Positions 45,709 through 54,449 of a stretch of 64,000 nt of DNA are shown here, piece after piece (position 1 is the first letter of the stretch; each line of letters begins with the position of its first letter). A program made the position numbers and the translations under genes. Source of the DNA: Pseudomonas sp. URMO17WK12:I2 (GTDB lineage Bacteria; Pseudomonadota; Gammaproteobacteria; Pseudomonadales; Pseudomonadaceae). The stretch is from the NCBI RefSeq assembly GCF_003253735.1, contig NZ_QKYW01000004.1, positions 62,001-126,000 of the forward strand, in the 5' to 3' direction. A model generated the notes under the pieces. That model searched no databases. It was not told the origin of the DNA and saw nothing but the letters and a program-made list of their open reading frames with translations.

Positions 45709-46242
45709 CTACATGTGCTTGGCCTTGCTGGCCACCGAGGTCGGCACCACTTCGGGCATGGCCGAAGAGTGGTGATTGAGGATCTTCCACTGTCCGCCCA
45801 CCAGGGTGTAGACGAAGGTGTAGCGCGCCTGCACCTCGGACTTCTCGCCGGCGGCATTGGTCAAGTGGAAGGTGTAGACGCCGCTGTCCAGGGCGGTGGT
45901 CGGCCCCAGGCGACGAATTTCCCGGTAGTTGATCTCGCCCACCGGTTTGAGCGCAAGGAAGTGCTCGAAGTAGTCGCGGATTTCCGCCGAGCTGGCGCGC
46001 ACCCGGTTGGATACGGTCGGCTGCAGCACGGCATCGGCGCTATACAGGCTGACCACCTTGGCCACGTCACCGCTCTGCAGCGCCTGGTTCCACTGATCGA
46101 ACAACCCGGCCACTTCACGATCGGCCGCTACGGCCGGCGCGCTCGCCAGGCTGTCATAGCGATAAGGCTTTTGCTCGGGAGCGGCCAGCAGCGGGGTACT
46201 GACGCAGAACAGCAGGGCGGCGGCGATGAGGTGCACTTTCAT
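45709..46242 (-). CDS. Exported SnoaL-like/NTF2-fold protein (SgcJ/EcaC family)
   Basis: A 177-residue protein with a signal peptide (1-20, STPLLA-AP). The NTF2-like fold is shown by REVAGLFDQWNQALQSGDVA, VVSLYSADAVLQPTVSN and FVYTLVGGQWKILNHHSSAM. The double His near the end matches the SgcJ/EcaC pattern. It is probably periplasmic and of unknown activity. It is divergent from the phosphorelay operon with 171 bases between the starts. Confidence 0.85.
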   Translation of the reverse strand: MKVHLIAAALLFCVSTPLLAAPEQKPYRYDSLASAPAVAADREVAGLFDQWNQALQSGDVAKVVSLYSADAVLQPTVSNRVRASSAEIRDYFEHFLALKPVGEINYREIRRLGPTTALDSGVYTFHLTNAAGEKSEVQARYTFVYTLVGGQWKILNHHSSAMPEVVPTSVASKAKHM

Positions 46243-46413
46243 GATCGTTTCCTGTTTTGGTTGACGACGCCACTGTGCCCTGCGCCCTCAGGGTCGCCAT
46301 CGGCTGGTTGGCGACATCGGCGTATGCCGATCGGCAGATGGGCGAGCAGCGGGCAGAGTCGATTTAATGGGATGATTGCCACCTGATCCGCGCCACTTGC
46401 GCTGGAGAACCCC

Positions 46414-47589
46414 ATGCACCACGACGACAGCAGTGCCCTGGCCTTGCGCAGCCAGTACCGACAATGGGAAAGCCGGGCGGCGCGCCTGAGCCTGCTGGTC
46501 GATACCGGCCGCCAACTGGGAGCGCTGCCGCCCAGGGAAATGGGCTTGCGCGTGCTGCAACGCGCCTGCGCGTTCTGCGCCCTGGACAGCGGCCTGGTGG
46601 TATGCGACCTGGCCGGCGAGCGCCAGGTGCTGGCCGACCATGGCGCCCTTTCCAGCGAACAACGGGTAGCGCTGCTGGCGCTGAGCGACAGCGATACGCC
46701 CCAGGCCCAATGCCTGCTCATCGACAAGGGCGGGTTGCAGCTGGTCATTCGCCTGCCGCTGGCCACGGCCCAGGGCCACACCTTTGGCAGCGTGCTGCTG
46801 GCCAGCGCGGTGCGGATCAACCAGCCGGACGACGAGGACCTCGAGTCCCTGCAGCTGCTCGCCACCCTGTTCGCCGCCCACCTGGAAACCCAGCGCCTGC
46901 ATGGCGACCTGCTCGCCCGCGAGCGCACCATGTCGGAGCTGGTGCACCGCCTGCTCAATGCCCAGGAAGACGAGCGCAGGCGCGTGGCCTACGACCTGCA
47001 TGACGGCCTCGCCCAAACCCAGGCCGGGTTGCACCAGCGCCTGCAGGGCTTCGCCAGCCAGTGCAGTGGGCTCCCCGATGCCCAACAGCAGGAACTGGGC
47101 ACCATTCTCGAACTGGCCCAACGCTGCGTACGCGAGGGTCGCCAGGCCATCAATGGCCTGCGCCCGCAACTGCTCGATGACTTCGGCCTGCTTCACGCCC
47201 TCGACAAGGAGGCCGACCGCCTGCGTGACGCCGGCCACCGGGTGCAGTGGCTGCAACGCAGTGAGGCACGGCTGCCGGCCAATGTGGAAATCGCCCTGTT
47301 TCGCATCGCCCAGGAAGGCATCAACAACATTCTCAAGCATGCCGGGCCGTGCAGCGTGCACATCGGCCTGAGCAGCAGCGACTCGGGCGCGCAACTGCAC
47401 ATCGAGGATGACGGCCAGGGTTTCGAGGCACCGCGCTACAGGCCGATCACCGGCAATAGCGGCCTGGGCCTGGCGGCCATGGGCGAACGCGCCAGCCTGC
47501 TGGGCGGTCACCTGCAGTGCCAGAGCGAGCCAGGGCGCGGCACCCGGCTGCTGGCCCAGGTTCCCCACGCCGAGGAGCTCGCCCCATGA
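46414..47589 (+). CDS. GAF-domain sensor histidine kinase (NarL-partner, HisKA_3 type)
   Basis: A 391-residue soluble kinase with no membrane segment. A GAF-like sensor (about 20-170; includes AFCALDSGLVVCDLAGE) is followed by HisKA_3 with the phospho-acceptor His196 in VAYDLHDGLAQTQ, then HATPase motifs FRIAQEGINNILKHA (N-box), EDDGQGF and GLAAMGERASLLGG (G-box). This type pairs with NarL/FixJ regulators, and the next gene is one, overlapping by ATGA. The stimulus is unknown; cytosolic GAF kinases often sense redox state or small ligands. Confidence 0.9.
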   Translation: MHHDDSSALALRSQYRQWESRAARLSLLVDTGRQLGALPPREMGLRVLQRACAFCALDSGLVVCDLAGERQVLADHGALSSEQRVALLALSDSDTPQAQCLLIDKGGLQLVIRLPLATAQGHTFGSVLLASAVRINQPDDEDLESLQLLATLFAAHLETQRLHGDLLARERTMSELVHRLLNAQEDERRRVAYDLHDGLAQTQAGLHQRLQGFASQCSGLPDAQQQELGTILELAQRCVREGRQAINGLRPQLLDDFGLLHALDKEADRLRDAGHRVQWLQRSEARLPANVEIALFRIAQEGINNILKHAGPCSVHIGLSSSDSGAQLHIEDDGQGFEAPRYRPITGNSGLGLAAMGERASLLGGHLQCQSEPGRGTRLLAQVPHAEELAP

Positions 47590-48266
47590 CGACGCCCCTG
47601 CGCCTGGTATTGGCCGATGACCATGAGGTGACCCGCGCCGGCTTCGTGGCCATGCTCGGCGGCAGCGACGAGTTCGAGGTGGTCGGCCAGGCCGCCGATG
47701 GCGACAGTGCGCTGCAGCTGTGCGAGCGTCTGCAGCCGGATATCGCCATTCTCGACATCCGCATGCCCGGCCTCAACGGCCTGGGCGCCGCACGCCTGCT
47801 GCAGCAGCGTATGCCGTACCTGAAGGTGGTGATGTTCACCATGTACGACAGCCCCGAGCACCTGGAGGCCGCCATCGGCGCGGGCGCCGTGGGCTACCTG
47901 CTCAAGGACGCCAGCCGTGACGAGGTGATCGCCGCGTTGCGCCGCGTCGCCGCCGGGGAGGAGGCGCTGAACAGCGCGGTCAGCGCGCGCCTGCTCAGGC
48001 GCATCGCCGACCGCAGCAACGCCGGTGCGCCGCCCACCGACACGCTCACCAACCGCGAACGGCAGGTGCTGGGCCTGGTGGCCGGCGGATTCAGCAATCG
48101 CGAGATCGGCGAAAAACTGGGCATCAGCGCCGGCACCGTGAAGACCCATGTCGAGCGACTGATCGCCAAGCTCGGCGTGGCCGACCGCACCCAGGCGGCG
48201 GTGCGCGGCATCGCCCTGGGCCTGGTCGCCCAACCAACGGCCGACTGGCACGGCGCCGCGCCATGA
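47586..48266 (+). CDS. NarL/FixJ-family response regulator
   Basis: A 226-residue regulator. The receiver has LVLADDHEVTRAGF and the phospho-acceptor Asp57 in AILDIRMPGLNG, with Lys in GYLLKDASRDE. The C-terminal LuxR-type helix-turn-helix reads LTNRERQVLGLVAGGFSNRE and GEKLGISAGTVKTHV. It is coupled at both ends: its start overlaps the kinase stop and its stop overlaps the hybrid-kinase start. It is the only DNA-binding output of the cluster. Confidence 0.93.
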   Translation: MTTPLRLVLADDHEVTRAGFVAMLGGSDEFEVVGQAADGDSALQLCERLQPDIAILDIRMPGLNGLGAARLLQQRMPYLKVVMFTMYDSPEHLEAAIGAGAVGYLLKDASRDEVIAALRRVAAGEEALNSAVSARLLRRIADRSNAGAPPTDTLTNRERQVLGLVAGGFSNREIGEKLGISAGTVKTHVERLIAKLGVADRTQAAVRGIALGLVAQPTADWHGAAP

Positions 48267-50587
48267 TGCGGCGCATCGACAATGCCTGGGCGGATCTGCC
48301 GCTACGTGGCAAGGCACTGGTCGGCATCTCGCTGCCCTTGGTGATCCTGCTGATCTCCCTGGTACTGATCTACATCACCGAGCGGCAGACCGCCGAGGCC
48401 GAAGAGGACGTGCGCCGGGTGCTGCAGGTCCAGGGCGACATCCAGGCCGTGCAAACCCTGCTGGCCGAGGGCGCGGCCAGCGTGCGCGGCTACCTGCTGA
48501 CGCGCAACGATGACTTTCTGCCCGCCTACCAGCAGACCGAGCCGCGTATCGAGGCAGCCCTGGCGCGCCTGGACGCCAATATCCGTGACGCCGAGGTACG
48601 CCAGCGCCTGGAGCGCATCCGGCCGCTGATCAACAAGCAGCTCCACGGCCTGGATGTGCTGCGCAACGTCGACCTGCGCCAGGATCAACAGCGGATCGCC
48701 GCCGTGCTCGACGAAAGCAAGCGCATGCTCGATACCCTGCGCAACCAGATCGACGCCATGCGCGTGCGTGAAGACGCCCTGCTCGCCGACCGCACCGCCA
48801 ACGCTGCCGACAACCGCCAGCGCATGCTGCTGGCCACCCTGCTGGCCGCCGGCTGCGGCCTGATCGGTGCGATCGTCGCGGTGCTGCTGCTCTCCAGCGG
48901 TATCGTCAGCCGCGTCCAGCGGGTGCAACGCAGCGCCCGCCACCTGGCACTCGGCAATCCGCTGCAGCCGCGGCATCACGAGCGCGACGAGATCGGCCGC
49001 CTGGGCGCCAGCCTGGAGGAAGCCAGCCAGCTGCTGGCCCAGCGCGAACGTGCCCTGCGCGACAACGAGGAGCGCTTGCGCCTGATCATCGAAGGCGTGC
49101 GCGACTACGGCATCTTCGCCCTCGACCCACAGGGCCACGTCACCACCTGGAACGCCGGTGCCGAGCGGATCAAGGGCTACAGCGAAACGGAAATCATCGG
49201 CCGCCACTTCTCGCTGTTCTACCCACCCGAGCAGCGTCCGCACCACCCGCTGTATGCGCTGCAGGTCGCCGCCGAAAAGGGTCGCTACGAGGAAGAAGCC
49301 TGGCGCCAACGCCGCGATGGCTCGCGTTTCTGGGCCAGCGTGGTAATCACCGCGCAGCACGATGCCAGCGGCACACTGCGCGGCTTTTCCAAGGTCACCC
49401 GCGACATCACCGACCGCCGCGCCGCGGATATCGCCCTGCGCGCCGCCCGCGAGGAAGCGGAGAACGCCAGCCAGGCGAAAAGCGAGTTCCTGTCGCGCAT
49501 GAGCCACGAACTGCGCACCCCGCTCAACTCGATCCTCGGCTTCGCCCAGCTGCTCGACCTGGAGTCACCGAGGCCGCAGGTCACCCATATCCTGCGCGCC
49601 GGCCAGCACCTGCTCACGCTGATCAACGAAGTGCTCGACATCGCCCGCATCGAGGCCGGCCGGCTACCCATGAGCCTGGAAGCCATCGACCTGCACAGCG
49701 TGGTGCACGAGGCGATGACGCTGATTTCGCCGTTGGCCGACGAAGCCGGCATCCGCCTGCGCCCACTGCCGCCGAGCACTTCGCCGGCTGGCGTGATGGC
49801 CGACCGCCAGCGGCTGATCCAGGTACTGCTCAACCTGCTATCCAACGCGGTGAAATACAACCGCCCAGGCGGCGAGGTACACCTGGATATCGAGGCGCAG
49901 GGCGAGCGCCTGGCCCTGGCAGTCAACGACAGCGGTGCGGGCATCTCCCCCGCGGACCTGCAGCGGCTGTTCCGCCCCTTCGAGCGGTTAGGCGCCGACC
50001 AGCACAGCGAAGGCACAGGCCTGGGCCTGGCCCTGAGCCGCAACCTGCTGCAGGCCATGGACGGCACGCTGGAGGTGGTCAGCGTGGTCGGCACCGGCAG
50101 CCGCTTCGTGCTGACCTTGCCGACCGCGCAGGTCGAGTTCCAGGCCAGCCACGACGACCCCTGGCGCCCTGCACCCTTGCCGAAGCCGGTGAGCACACTG
50201 GAAACTGGCAACCTGAAGCGCGTGCTGTGCATCGAGGACAACCTGTCCAGCCAGGCACTGATCGAAACCCTGTTGCAGCGCCGGCCGGGCGTGCAGCTGC
50301 TGTCGAGCATGCAGGGCCAGCTGGGCCTCGACCTGGCGCGCCAGCATCTGCCGCGGGTGATCCTGCTGGACATCAACCTGCCGGACATGACCGGCATCGA
50401 GGTGCTCAAACGCCTGCGCGCCGACCCGCTGACCGCCACCATCGCCGTGCTGATGATCACCGCCGACGCCAGCACCGCGGCCAGGCGTGCCATGCAGCAG
50501 GCCGGCGCCACGGCGATCCTCACCAAGCCCATTCACGTGCCGACCTTCCTGGCCTTTCTCGACCAGCACCTGCCGGAGCCCGCATGA
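48263..50587 (+). CDS. Membrane hybrid histidine kinase (CHASE3-HAMP-PAS-HisKA-HATPase-REC)
   Basis: A 774-residue protein. Membrane helix 1 (about 18-38), a periplasmic CHASE3 helical sensor, membrane helix 2 (about 190-212) and HAMP to about 265 are followed by PAS (about 268-395, DYGIFALDPQGHVTTWNAG), HisKA with His415 in SHELRTPLNSILGF, the HATPase domain, and a C-terminal receiver with Asp703 in ILLDINLPDMTG. A His-containing phosphotransfer domain is absent, so the relay may run through an external HPt or directly. It overlaps both neighbours by ATGA. Confidence 0.92.
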   Translation: MMRRIDNAWADLPLRGKALVGISLPLVILLISLVLIYITERQTAEAEEDVRRVLQVQGDIQAVQTLLAEGAASVRGYLLTRNDDFLPAYQQTEPRIEAALARLDANIRDAEVRQRLERIRPLINKQLHGLDVLRNVDLRQDQQRIAAVLDESKRMLDTLRNQIDAMRVREDALLADRTANAADNRQRMLLATLLAAGCGLIGAIVAVLLLSSGIVSRVQRVQRSARHLALGNPLQPRHHERDEIGRLGASLEEASQLLAQRERALRDNEERLRLIIEGVRDYGIFALDPQGHVTTWNAGAERIKGYSETEIIGRHFSLFYPPEQRPHHPLYALQVAAEKGRYEEEAWRQRRDGSRFWASVVITAQHDASGTLRGFSKVTRDITDRRAADIALRAAREEAENASQAKSEFLSRMSHELRTPLNSILGFAQLLDLESPRPQVTHILRAGQHLLTLINEVLDIARIEAGRLPMSLEAIDLHSVVHEAMTLISPLADEAGIRLRPLPPSTSPAGVMADRQRLIQVLLNLLSNAVKYNRPGGEVHLDIEAQGERLALAVNDSGAGISPADLQRLFRPFERLGADQHSEGTGLGLALSRNLLQAMDGTLEVVSVVGTGSRFVLTLPTAQVEFQASHDDPWRPAPLPKPVSTLETGNLKRVLCIEDNLSSQALIETLLQRRPGVQLLSSMQGQLGLDLARQHLPRVILLDINLPDMTGIEVLKRLRADPLTATIAVLMITADASTAARRAMQQAGATAILTKPIHVPTFLAFLDQHLPEPA

Positions 50588-51057
50588 GCGACGACTACCG
50601 CATCCTGATCATCGACGATCAGCGCCCCAACCTGGACCTGATGGAGCAACTGCTGGCCCGCGAAGGCCTGCACAACGTGCTCAGCAGCACCCAACCGACC
50701 CGCGCGCTGGAGCTGTACAACAGCTTCGAGCCGGACCTGGTGATTCTCGACCTGCACATGCCGGATTTCGACGGCTTCGCGCTGATGGAGCAGCTCAACC
50801 GGCGCATTCCGCACAACGACTACGTGCCGCTGCTGGTGCTGACCGCCGACGTCACCCGCGCCACGCGCCTGCGCGCCCTGGCCCTGGGCGCGCGGGACTT
50901 CATCAGCAAGCCGCTGGACGCCCTGGAAACCATGCTGCGGGTCTGGAACCTGCTGGAAACCCGCGCGCTGTACAAAGCGCTGCGAGCACGGTTGACCGAG
51001 CCGCAACTCGAAGCGCTGCTGCAACCGTTGGTGGCGCAGCGCCAGGGCCGCCGCTGA
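50584..51057 (+). CDS. Stand-alone response regulator
   Basis: A 157-residue receiver-only protein: ILIIDDQRPNLDLMEQLLAR, phospho-acceptor Asp56 in VILDLHMPDFDG, and FISKPLDALETMLRV with the conserved Lys. A short helical tail (120-157) carries no output domain. It resembles receivers fused to HD-GYP or GGDEF proteins elsewhere, so it could be a remnant or act by protein contact. It ends the four-gene unit, 7 bases from a convergent gene. Confidence 0.9.
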   Translation: MSDDYRILIIDDQRPNLDLMEQLLAREGLHNVLSSTQPTRALELYNSFEPDLVILDLHMPDFDGFALMEQLNRRIPHNDYVPLLVLTADVTRATRLRALALGARDFISKPLDALETMLRVWNLLETRALYKALRARLTEPQLEALLQPLVAQRQGRR

Positions 51058-51064
51058 AGGTGCC

Positions 51065-51505
51065 CTAGACGGGCTTGGCGCCCATCACCGCCATGATCAC
51101 CACCAGCAGCACGACGATCAGCGCGGCGTAGGCCACCACGAAGCGCAGTGACTTGGCCGGCACTGCGCCATCCGCTTGAGCCTGCCAGGCGCCCAGGCGG
51201 CCGAACAGCAACAGGCCGACGATCATCAGCACGGCAAACAGGCTGCTGCCCAGCAGCAGCCACAACTGGCTCAGCGGCCAGCCGGCCAGGTTGACCATCC
51301 ACCAGCCGGTCACCGGCAGGCTCAACGCCAGCACGGCGAACACCGGCAGGCTGATGGTGCGGGTGCGCTGCAATTTGCGTTGCAGCACCGCTTTGTCGCC
51401 ACCACGCCAGGCCTTCCAAAGCATGAAGGCATGGGCCAGCACGCCCAGCAGCAGAAGAATGCCGGGCAGCGCATGGAGGACTCTGATCAGCAGATAATGC
51501 TCCAT
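51065..51505 (-). CDS. Small four-helix membrane protein (DUF2269-like)
   Basis: A 146-residue membrane protein with four hydrophobic helices (about 3-28, 48-70, 78-100, 120-142). The sequence EHYLLIRVLHALPGILLLLG resembles DUF2269-type proteins with a conserved His in helix 1 (heme or quinone contact possible, inference). I set the start at 51505, with AAGGAAAC upstream. Function unknown. Confidence 0.75.
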   Translation of the reverse strand: MEHYLLIRVLHALPGILLLLGVLAHAFMLWKAWRGGDKAVLQRKLQRTRTISLPVFAVLALSLPVTGWWMVNLAGWPLSQLWLLLGSSLFAVLMIVGLLLFGRLGAWQAQADGAVPAKSLRFVVAYAALIVVLLVVIMAVMGAKPV

Positions 51506-51557
51506 CACGGTGTTTCCTTTGTTTTTTATACATTCAGGCCTGGTTATCGCTGCGCTC

Positions 51558-51617
51558 AACCCAGGCTACCGGTAGGAACGCCCGTAGCCTGGGTGAAGCA
51601 ACGCGATATCCGGGAAG
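51558..51617. repeat. Second copy of the ACCCAGGCTAC/GTAGCCTGGGT palindrome
   Basis: ACCCAGGCTAC faces GTAGCCTGGGT with a 15-base centre, then GAAGCAACGCGATATCCGGGA, like the copy at 38281 (GAGCGAAGCGATACCCGGG). It lies between ilvA and the DUF2269-like gene. Confidence 0.7.
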
Positions 51618-51635
51618 ATCACTTACGCGAAACGA

Positions 51636-53150
51636 CTAGCCAAGAAACAGCGTGTAGGCCGGGTTGTCGGTTTCATCCCAGTACGGATAGCCGATGGCAT
51701 CCAGCGACGGCGTAAGCAGATGGCGCTCGTCTTCCGGTACCTGCAGGGCCGCCATCACGCGGCCATCGGCCGCGCCGTGGTTGCGGTAGTGGAACAGGGT
51801 GATGTTCCAGCGCCCGCCCAGCTTGTCGAGGAAGTTGAACAGCGCACCGGGCCGCTCGGGAAATTCGAAGCGGAACACACATTCGTTCGGCACCGCGGCC
51901 GCATGGCCGCCCACGGTGTGGCGGATATGCAGCTTGGCCAGTTCGTTATCGGTCAGGTCGAGCACCGGGAAGCCCTGGCCACGCAGGTTTTCCACCAGCG
52001 CTGCACGGGGGTCGTTTTCCGGGTGGGTCTGCACGCCAACGAAAATGTGCGCCTCGCCATCCTGATGGTAACGGTAATTGAATTCGGTGATCTGCCGCTT
52101 GCCGATCGCCTCGCAGAACGCCTTGAAGCTGCCCGGCTTCTCGGGGATGGTCACGGCGATGATCGCCTCGCGTTTCTCACCCAGCTCGGCACGCTCGGCT
52201 ACATGGCGCAGGCGGTCGAAGTTGACGTTGGCGCCGGAGTCGATACCCACCAGGGTCTTGCCGGTAATGCCTTCGCGCTCGACGTATTTCTTGATGCCGG
52301 CCACGGCCAGCGCGCCGGCGGGCTCGGTGATCGAGCGGGTGTCGTCGTAGATGTCCTTGATCGCCGCGCAGATCTCGTCGGTACTGACGGTGATCACCTC
52401 GTCGACGTAGTCCTTGCAGATCTCGAAGGTGTGCTGACCGATCTGCGCCACTGCCACGCCGTCGGCAAACAGCCCGACCTGCGGCAGCACCACCCGCTCA
52501 CCGGCGGCCAGCGCCTGCTGCAGGCAGTTGGAATCGTCCGGCTCGACGCCAATGACCTTGATTTCCGGGTGCAGGTATTTGACGTAGGCGGCGATACCGG
52601 CAATCAGGCCGCCGCCGCCGACGGGTACGAAGATCGCGTGCAGCGGGCCCTGGTGCTGACGAAGAATCTCCATCGCCACCGTGCCCTGGCCGGCGATCAC
52701 GTGGGGATCGTCATAGGGGTGCACGTAGACCAGGCCTTTTTCCTCGACCAGTTTCAGCGAGTAGGCCAGGGCCTCGGGGAAGGTATCGCCATGTAGCACT
52801 GCCTTGCCACCGCGCGAACGCACGCCCTGCACCTTGAGCTCGGGCGTGGTGCGCGGCATGACGATGGTCGCCTTCACGCCCATGTGCTTGGCGGCCAGCG
52901 CCAGACCCTGGGCATGGTTGCCGGCCGAGGCGGTGACCACGCCGCGGGCCAGTTCTTCGGGCGAGAGCTGCGCCAGCTTGTTGTAGGCGCCACGAATCTT
53001 GAACGAGTAAACCGGCTGCAGATCCTCGCGCTTGAGCAGAATCTGATTGCCCAGGCGTTCGGAAAGTTGGCGAGCGGGTTGCAGCGGGGTTTCCACGGCA
53101 ACGTCATAGACACGGGAGGTCAGGGTCTTCTTGACGTACTGTTCGAGCAT
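51636..53150 (-). CDS. ilvA: Threonine ammonia-lyase, biosynthetic
   Basis: A 504-residue PLP enzyme. The catalytic Lys is in YSFKIRGAYNKLAQL; SAGNHAQG and VPVGGGGLIAGIA are the PLP phosphate loops. Two ACT-like regulatory domains (from about 325 and 420, e.g. VTIPEKPGSFKAFCEAIGK; FEFPERPGALFNFLDKLGG) mediate isoleucine inhibition and valine activation. It makes 2-oxobutyrate for isoleucine. I chose ATG 53150 (MLEQYVKKTL), the usual N-terminus; three preceding codons are possible. Divergent from rpiA. Confidence 0.96.
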   Translation of the reverse strand: MLEQYVKKTLTSRVYDVAVETPLQPARQLSERLGNQILLKREDLQPVYSFKIRGAYNKLAQLSPEELARGVVTASAGNHAQGLALAAKHMGVKATIVMPRTTPELKVQGVRSRGGKAVLHGDTFPEALAYSLKLVEEKGLVYVHPYDDPHVIAGQGTVAMEILRQHQGPLHAIFVPVGGGGLIAGIAAYVKYLHPEIKVIGVEPDDSNCLQQALAAGERVVLPQVGLFADGVAVAQIGQHTFEICKDYVDEVITVSTDEICAAIKDIYDDTRSITEPAGALAVAGIKKYVEREGITGKTLVGIDSGANVNFDRLRHVAERAELGEKREAIIAVTIPEKPGSFKAFCEAIGKRQITEFNYRYHQDGEAHIFVGVQTHPENDPRAALVENLRGQGFPVLDLTDNELAKLHIRHTVGGHAAAVPNECVFRFEFPERPGALFNFLDKLGGRWNITLFHYRNHGAADGRVMAALQVPEDERHLLTPSLDAIGYPYWDETDNPAYTLFLG

Positions 53151-53540
53151 GGCGGGCATCGCAGGCGGCTTCGAGGGGAACCCCGGAGTCTAACATCAGG
53201 GGCTGCCGTCGTTTCAGCACAAGCCGCGTTGCGGCGGAAAATTTCACCGGGTTGCAGAGGGCCACAACAGCGACGATTTTCAAGCTCTGCGGCGAGGCAC
53301 GGTGAAATCTCCCCCCACAACCCAAGGGCCGGGCCCATTTTCCCGTGATGCTGCGTTGCTCGCCGACTCATTTGGGCGGCCAAACTTCGCGGCTCGCGCC
53401 TTGCCTCGCGAAAAAACGGTCTCCGGCGCGGTCGCGCTGAAGCGACAGCAGCCCCTACCATCCGCCGAGCGAGCATACGAATTCCGGGGTTTTGCCGGCT
53501 ATAATCGCGGCCTCGTTTCCTTCCTTGCCGTGGAACCCGC
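53151..53540. promoter_or_regulatory. Divergent ilvA-rpiA intergenic region with nested inverted repeats
   Basis: 390 bases with no gene. An outer 9-bp inverted repeat ATTTCACCG (53241-53249) / CGGTGAAAT (53300-53308) encloses GCAGAG (53254) / CTCTGC (53285). Further on, TTTGGGCGGCCAAA near 53370 is a short stem. TATAAT at 53500-53505 is the probable rpiA -10; the -35 (about 53477) is poor. The structured part could be a repeat element or a small RNA. Confidence 0.5.
53500..53505 (+). promoter_or_regulatory. Probable -10 (TATAAT) of the rpiA promoter
   Basis: A perfect TATAAT within GGCTATAATCGC, 36 bases before the rpiA ATG. The region 17 bases upstream (ACGAAT) is a poor -35, so initiation may depend on the GG/TG context or an activator. 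Confidence 0.55.
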
Positions 53541-54212
53541 ATGACCCAGGATCAGCTCAAACAAGCCGTGGCCCAGGCCGCCGTCGACTTCATCCTTCCC
53601 AAGCTCGATGCCAAGAGCGTGATCGGGGTCGGCACCGGCTCCACCGCCAACTGTTTCATCGACGCCCTGGCCAAGCACAAGCTGGAGTTCGACGGCGCCG
53701 TGGCCAGCTCCGAAGCCACTGCCGCGCGCCTCAAGGGCCATGGCATCCCGGTGTATGAGCTCAATACCGTCAGCGACCTGGAGTTCTACGTCGACGGCGC
53801 CGACGAGAGCGACGAGCGCCTGAATCTGATCAAGGGTGGCGGCGCCGCCCTGACCCGCGAGAAAATCGTAGCGGCTGTAGCACGCACCTTCATCTGCATC
53901 GCCGACGGCAGCAAGCTGGTACCGGTACTCGGCGCCTTCCCGCTGCCGGTGGAAGTGATCCCCATGGCGCGCAGCCACGTGGCCCGCCAGTTGGTCAAGC
54001 TGTGCGGCGACCCGGTGTACCGTGAAGGCGTGCTGACCGACAACGGCAATGTGATCCTCGACGTGCACAACATGAGCATCACCGACCCGGTGAAACTGGA
54101 AGCGGACATCAACGCCATCGTCGGCGTGGTCACCAACGGCCTGTTCGCCGCCCGCCCGGCCGACCTGCTGCTGCTCGGCACCGCAGAAGGCGTGAAGACG
54201 CTCAAGCGCTGA
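53541..54212 (+). CDS. rpiA: Ribose-5-phosphate isomerase A
   Basis: A 223-residue Rpi[30 protein letters not shown] and [17 protein letters not shown] are the substrate and catalytic loops. It interconverts ribose-5-phosphate and ribulose-5-phosphate. Divergent from ilvA, an arrangement conserved in Pseudomonas. It is monocistronic: 237 bases separate it from the aminopeptidase gene. Confidence 0.97.
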   Translation: MTQDQLKQAVAQAAVDFILPKLDAKSVIGVGTGSTANCFIDALAKHKLEFDGAVASSEATAARLKGHGIPVYELNTVSDLEFYVDGADESDERLNLIKGGGAALTREKIVAAVARTFICIADGSKLVPVLGAFPLPVEVIPMARSHVARQLVKLCGDPVYREGVLTDNGNVILDVHNMSITDPVKLEADINAIVGVVTNGLFAARPADLLLLGTAEGVKTLKR

Positions 54213-54449
54213 ACCCCGCGGGCGGACGACCAGCATCCGCCCCACCATCTGCCGTTGCGCACCAAGTGAGTGCCGGCCTGCCGGATAGCTGCTCATGCCT
54301 GCCAGGATCGCGGCGGCAGGTACCGCCGTGACTTACAGGCAGGCGACACTTGCGCCTCTGTACTGCGCCATTTTCCTACCGGTTCGGATTTCCGGCCCAC
54401 ATACTGCTCTGCGCTGGATGCCACACAAAAACAGCATAAGGAGCATGAT

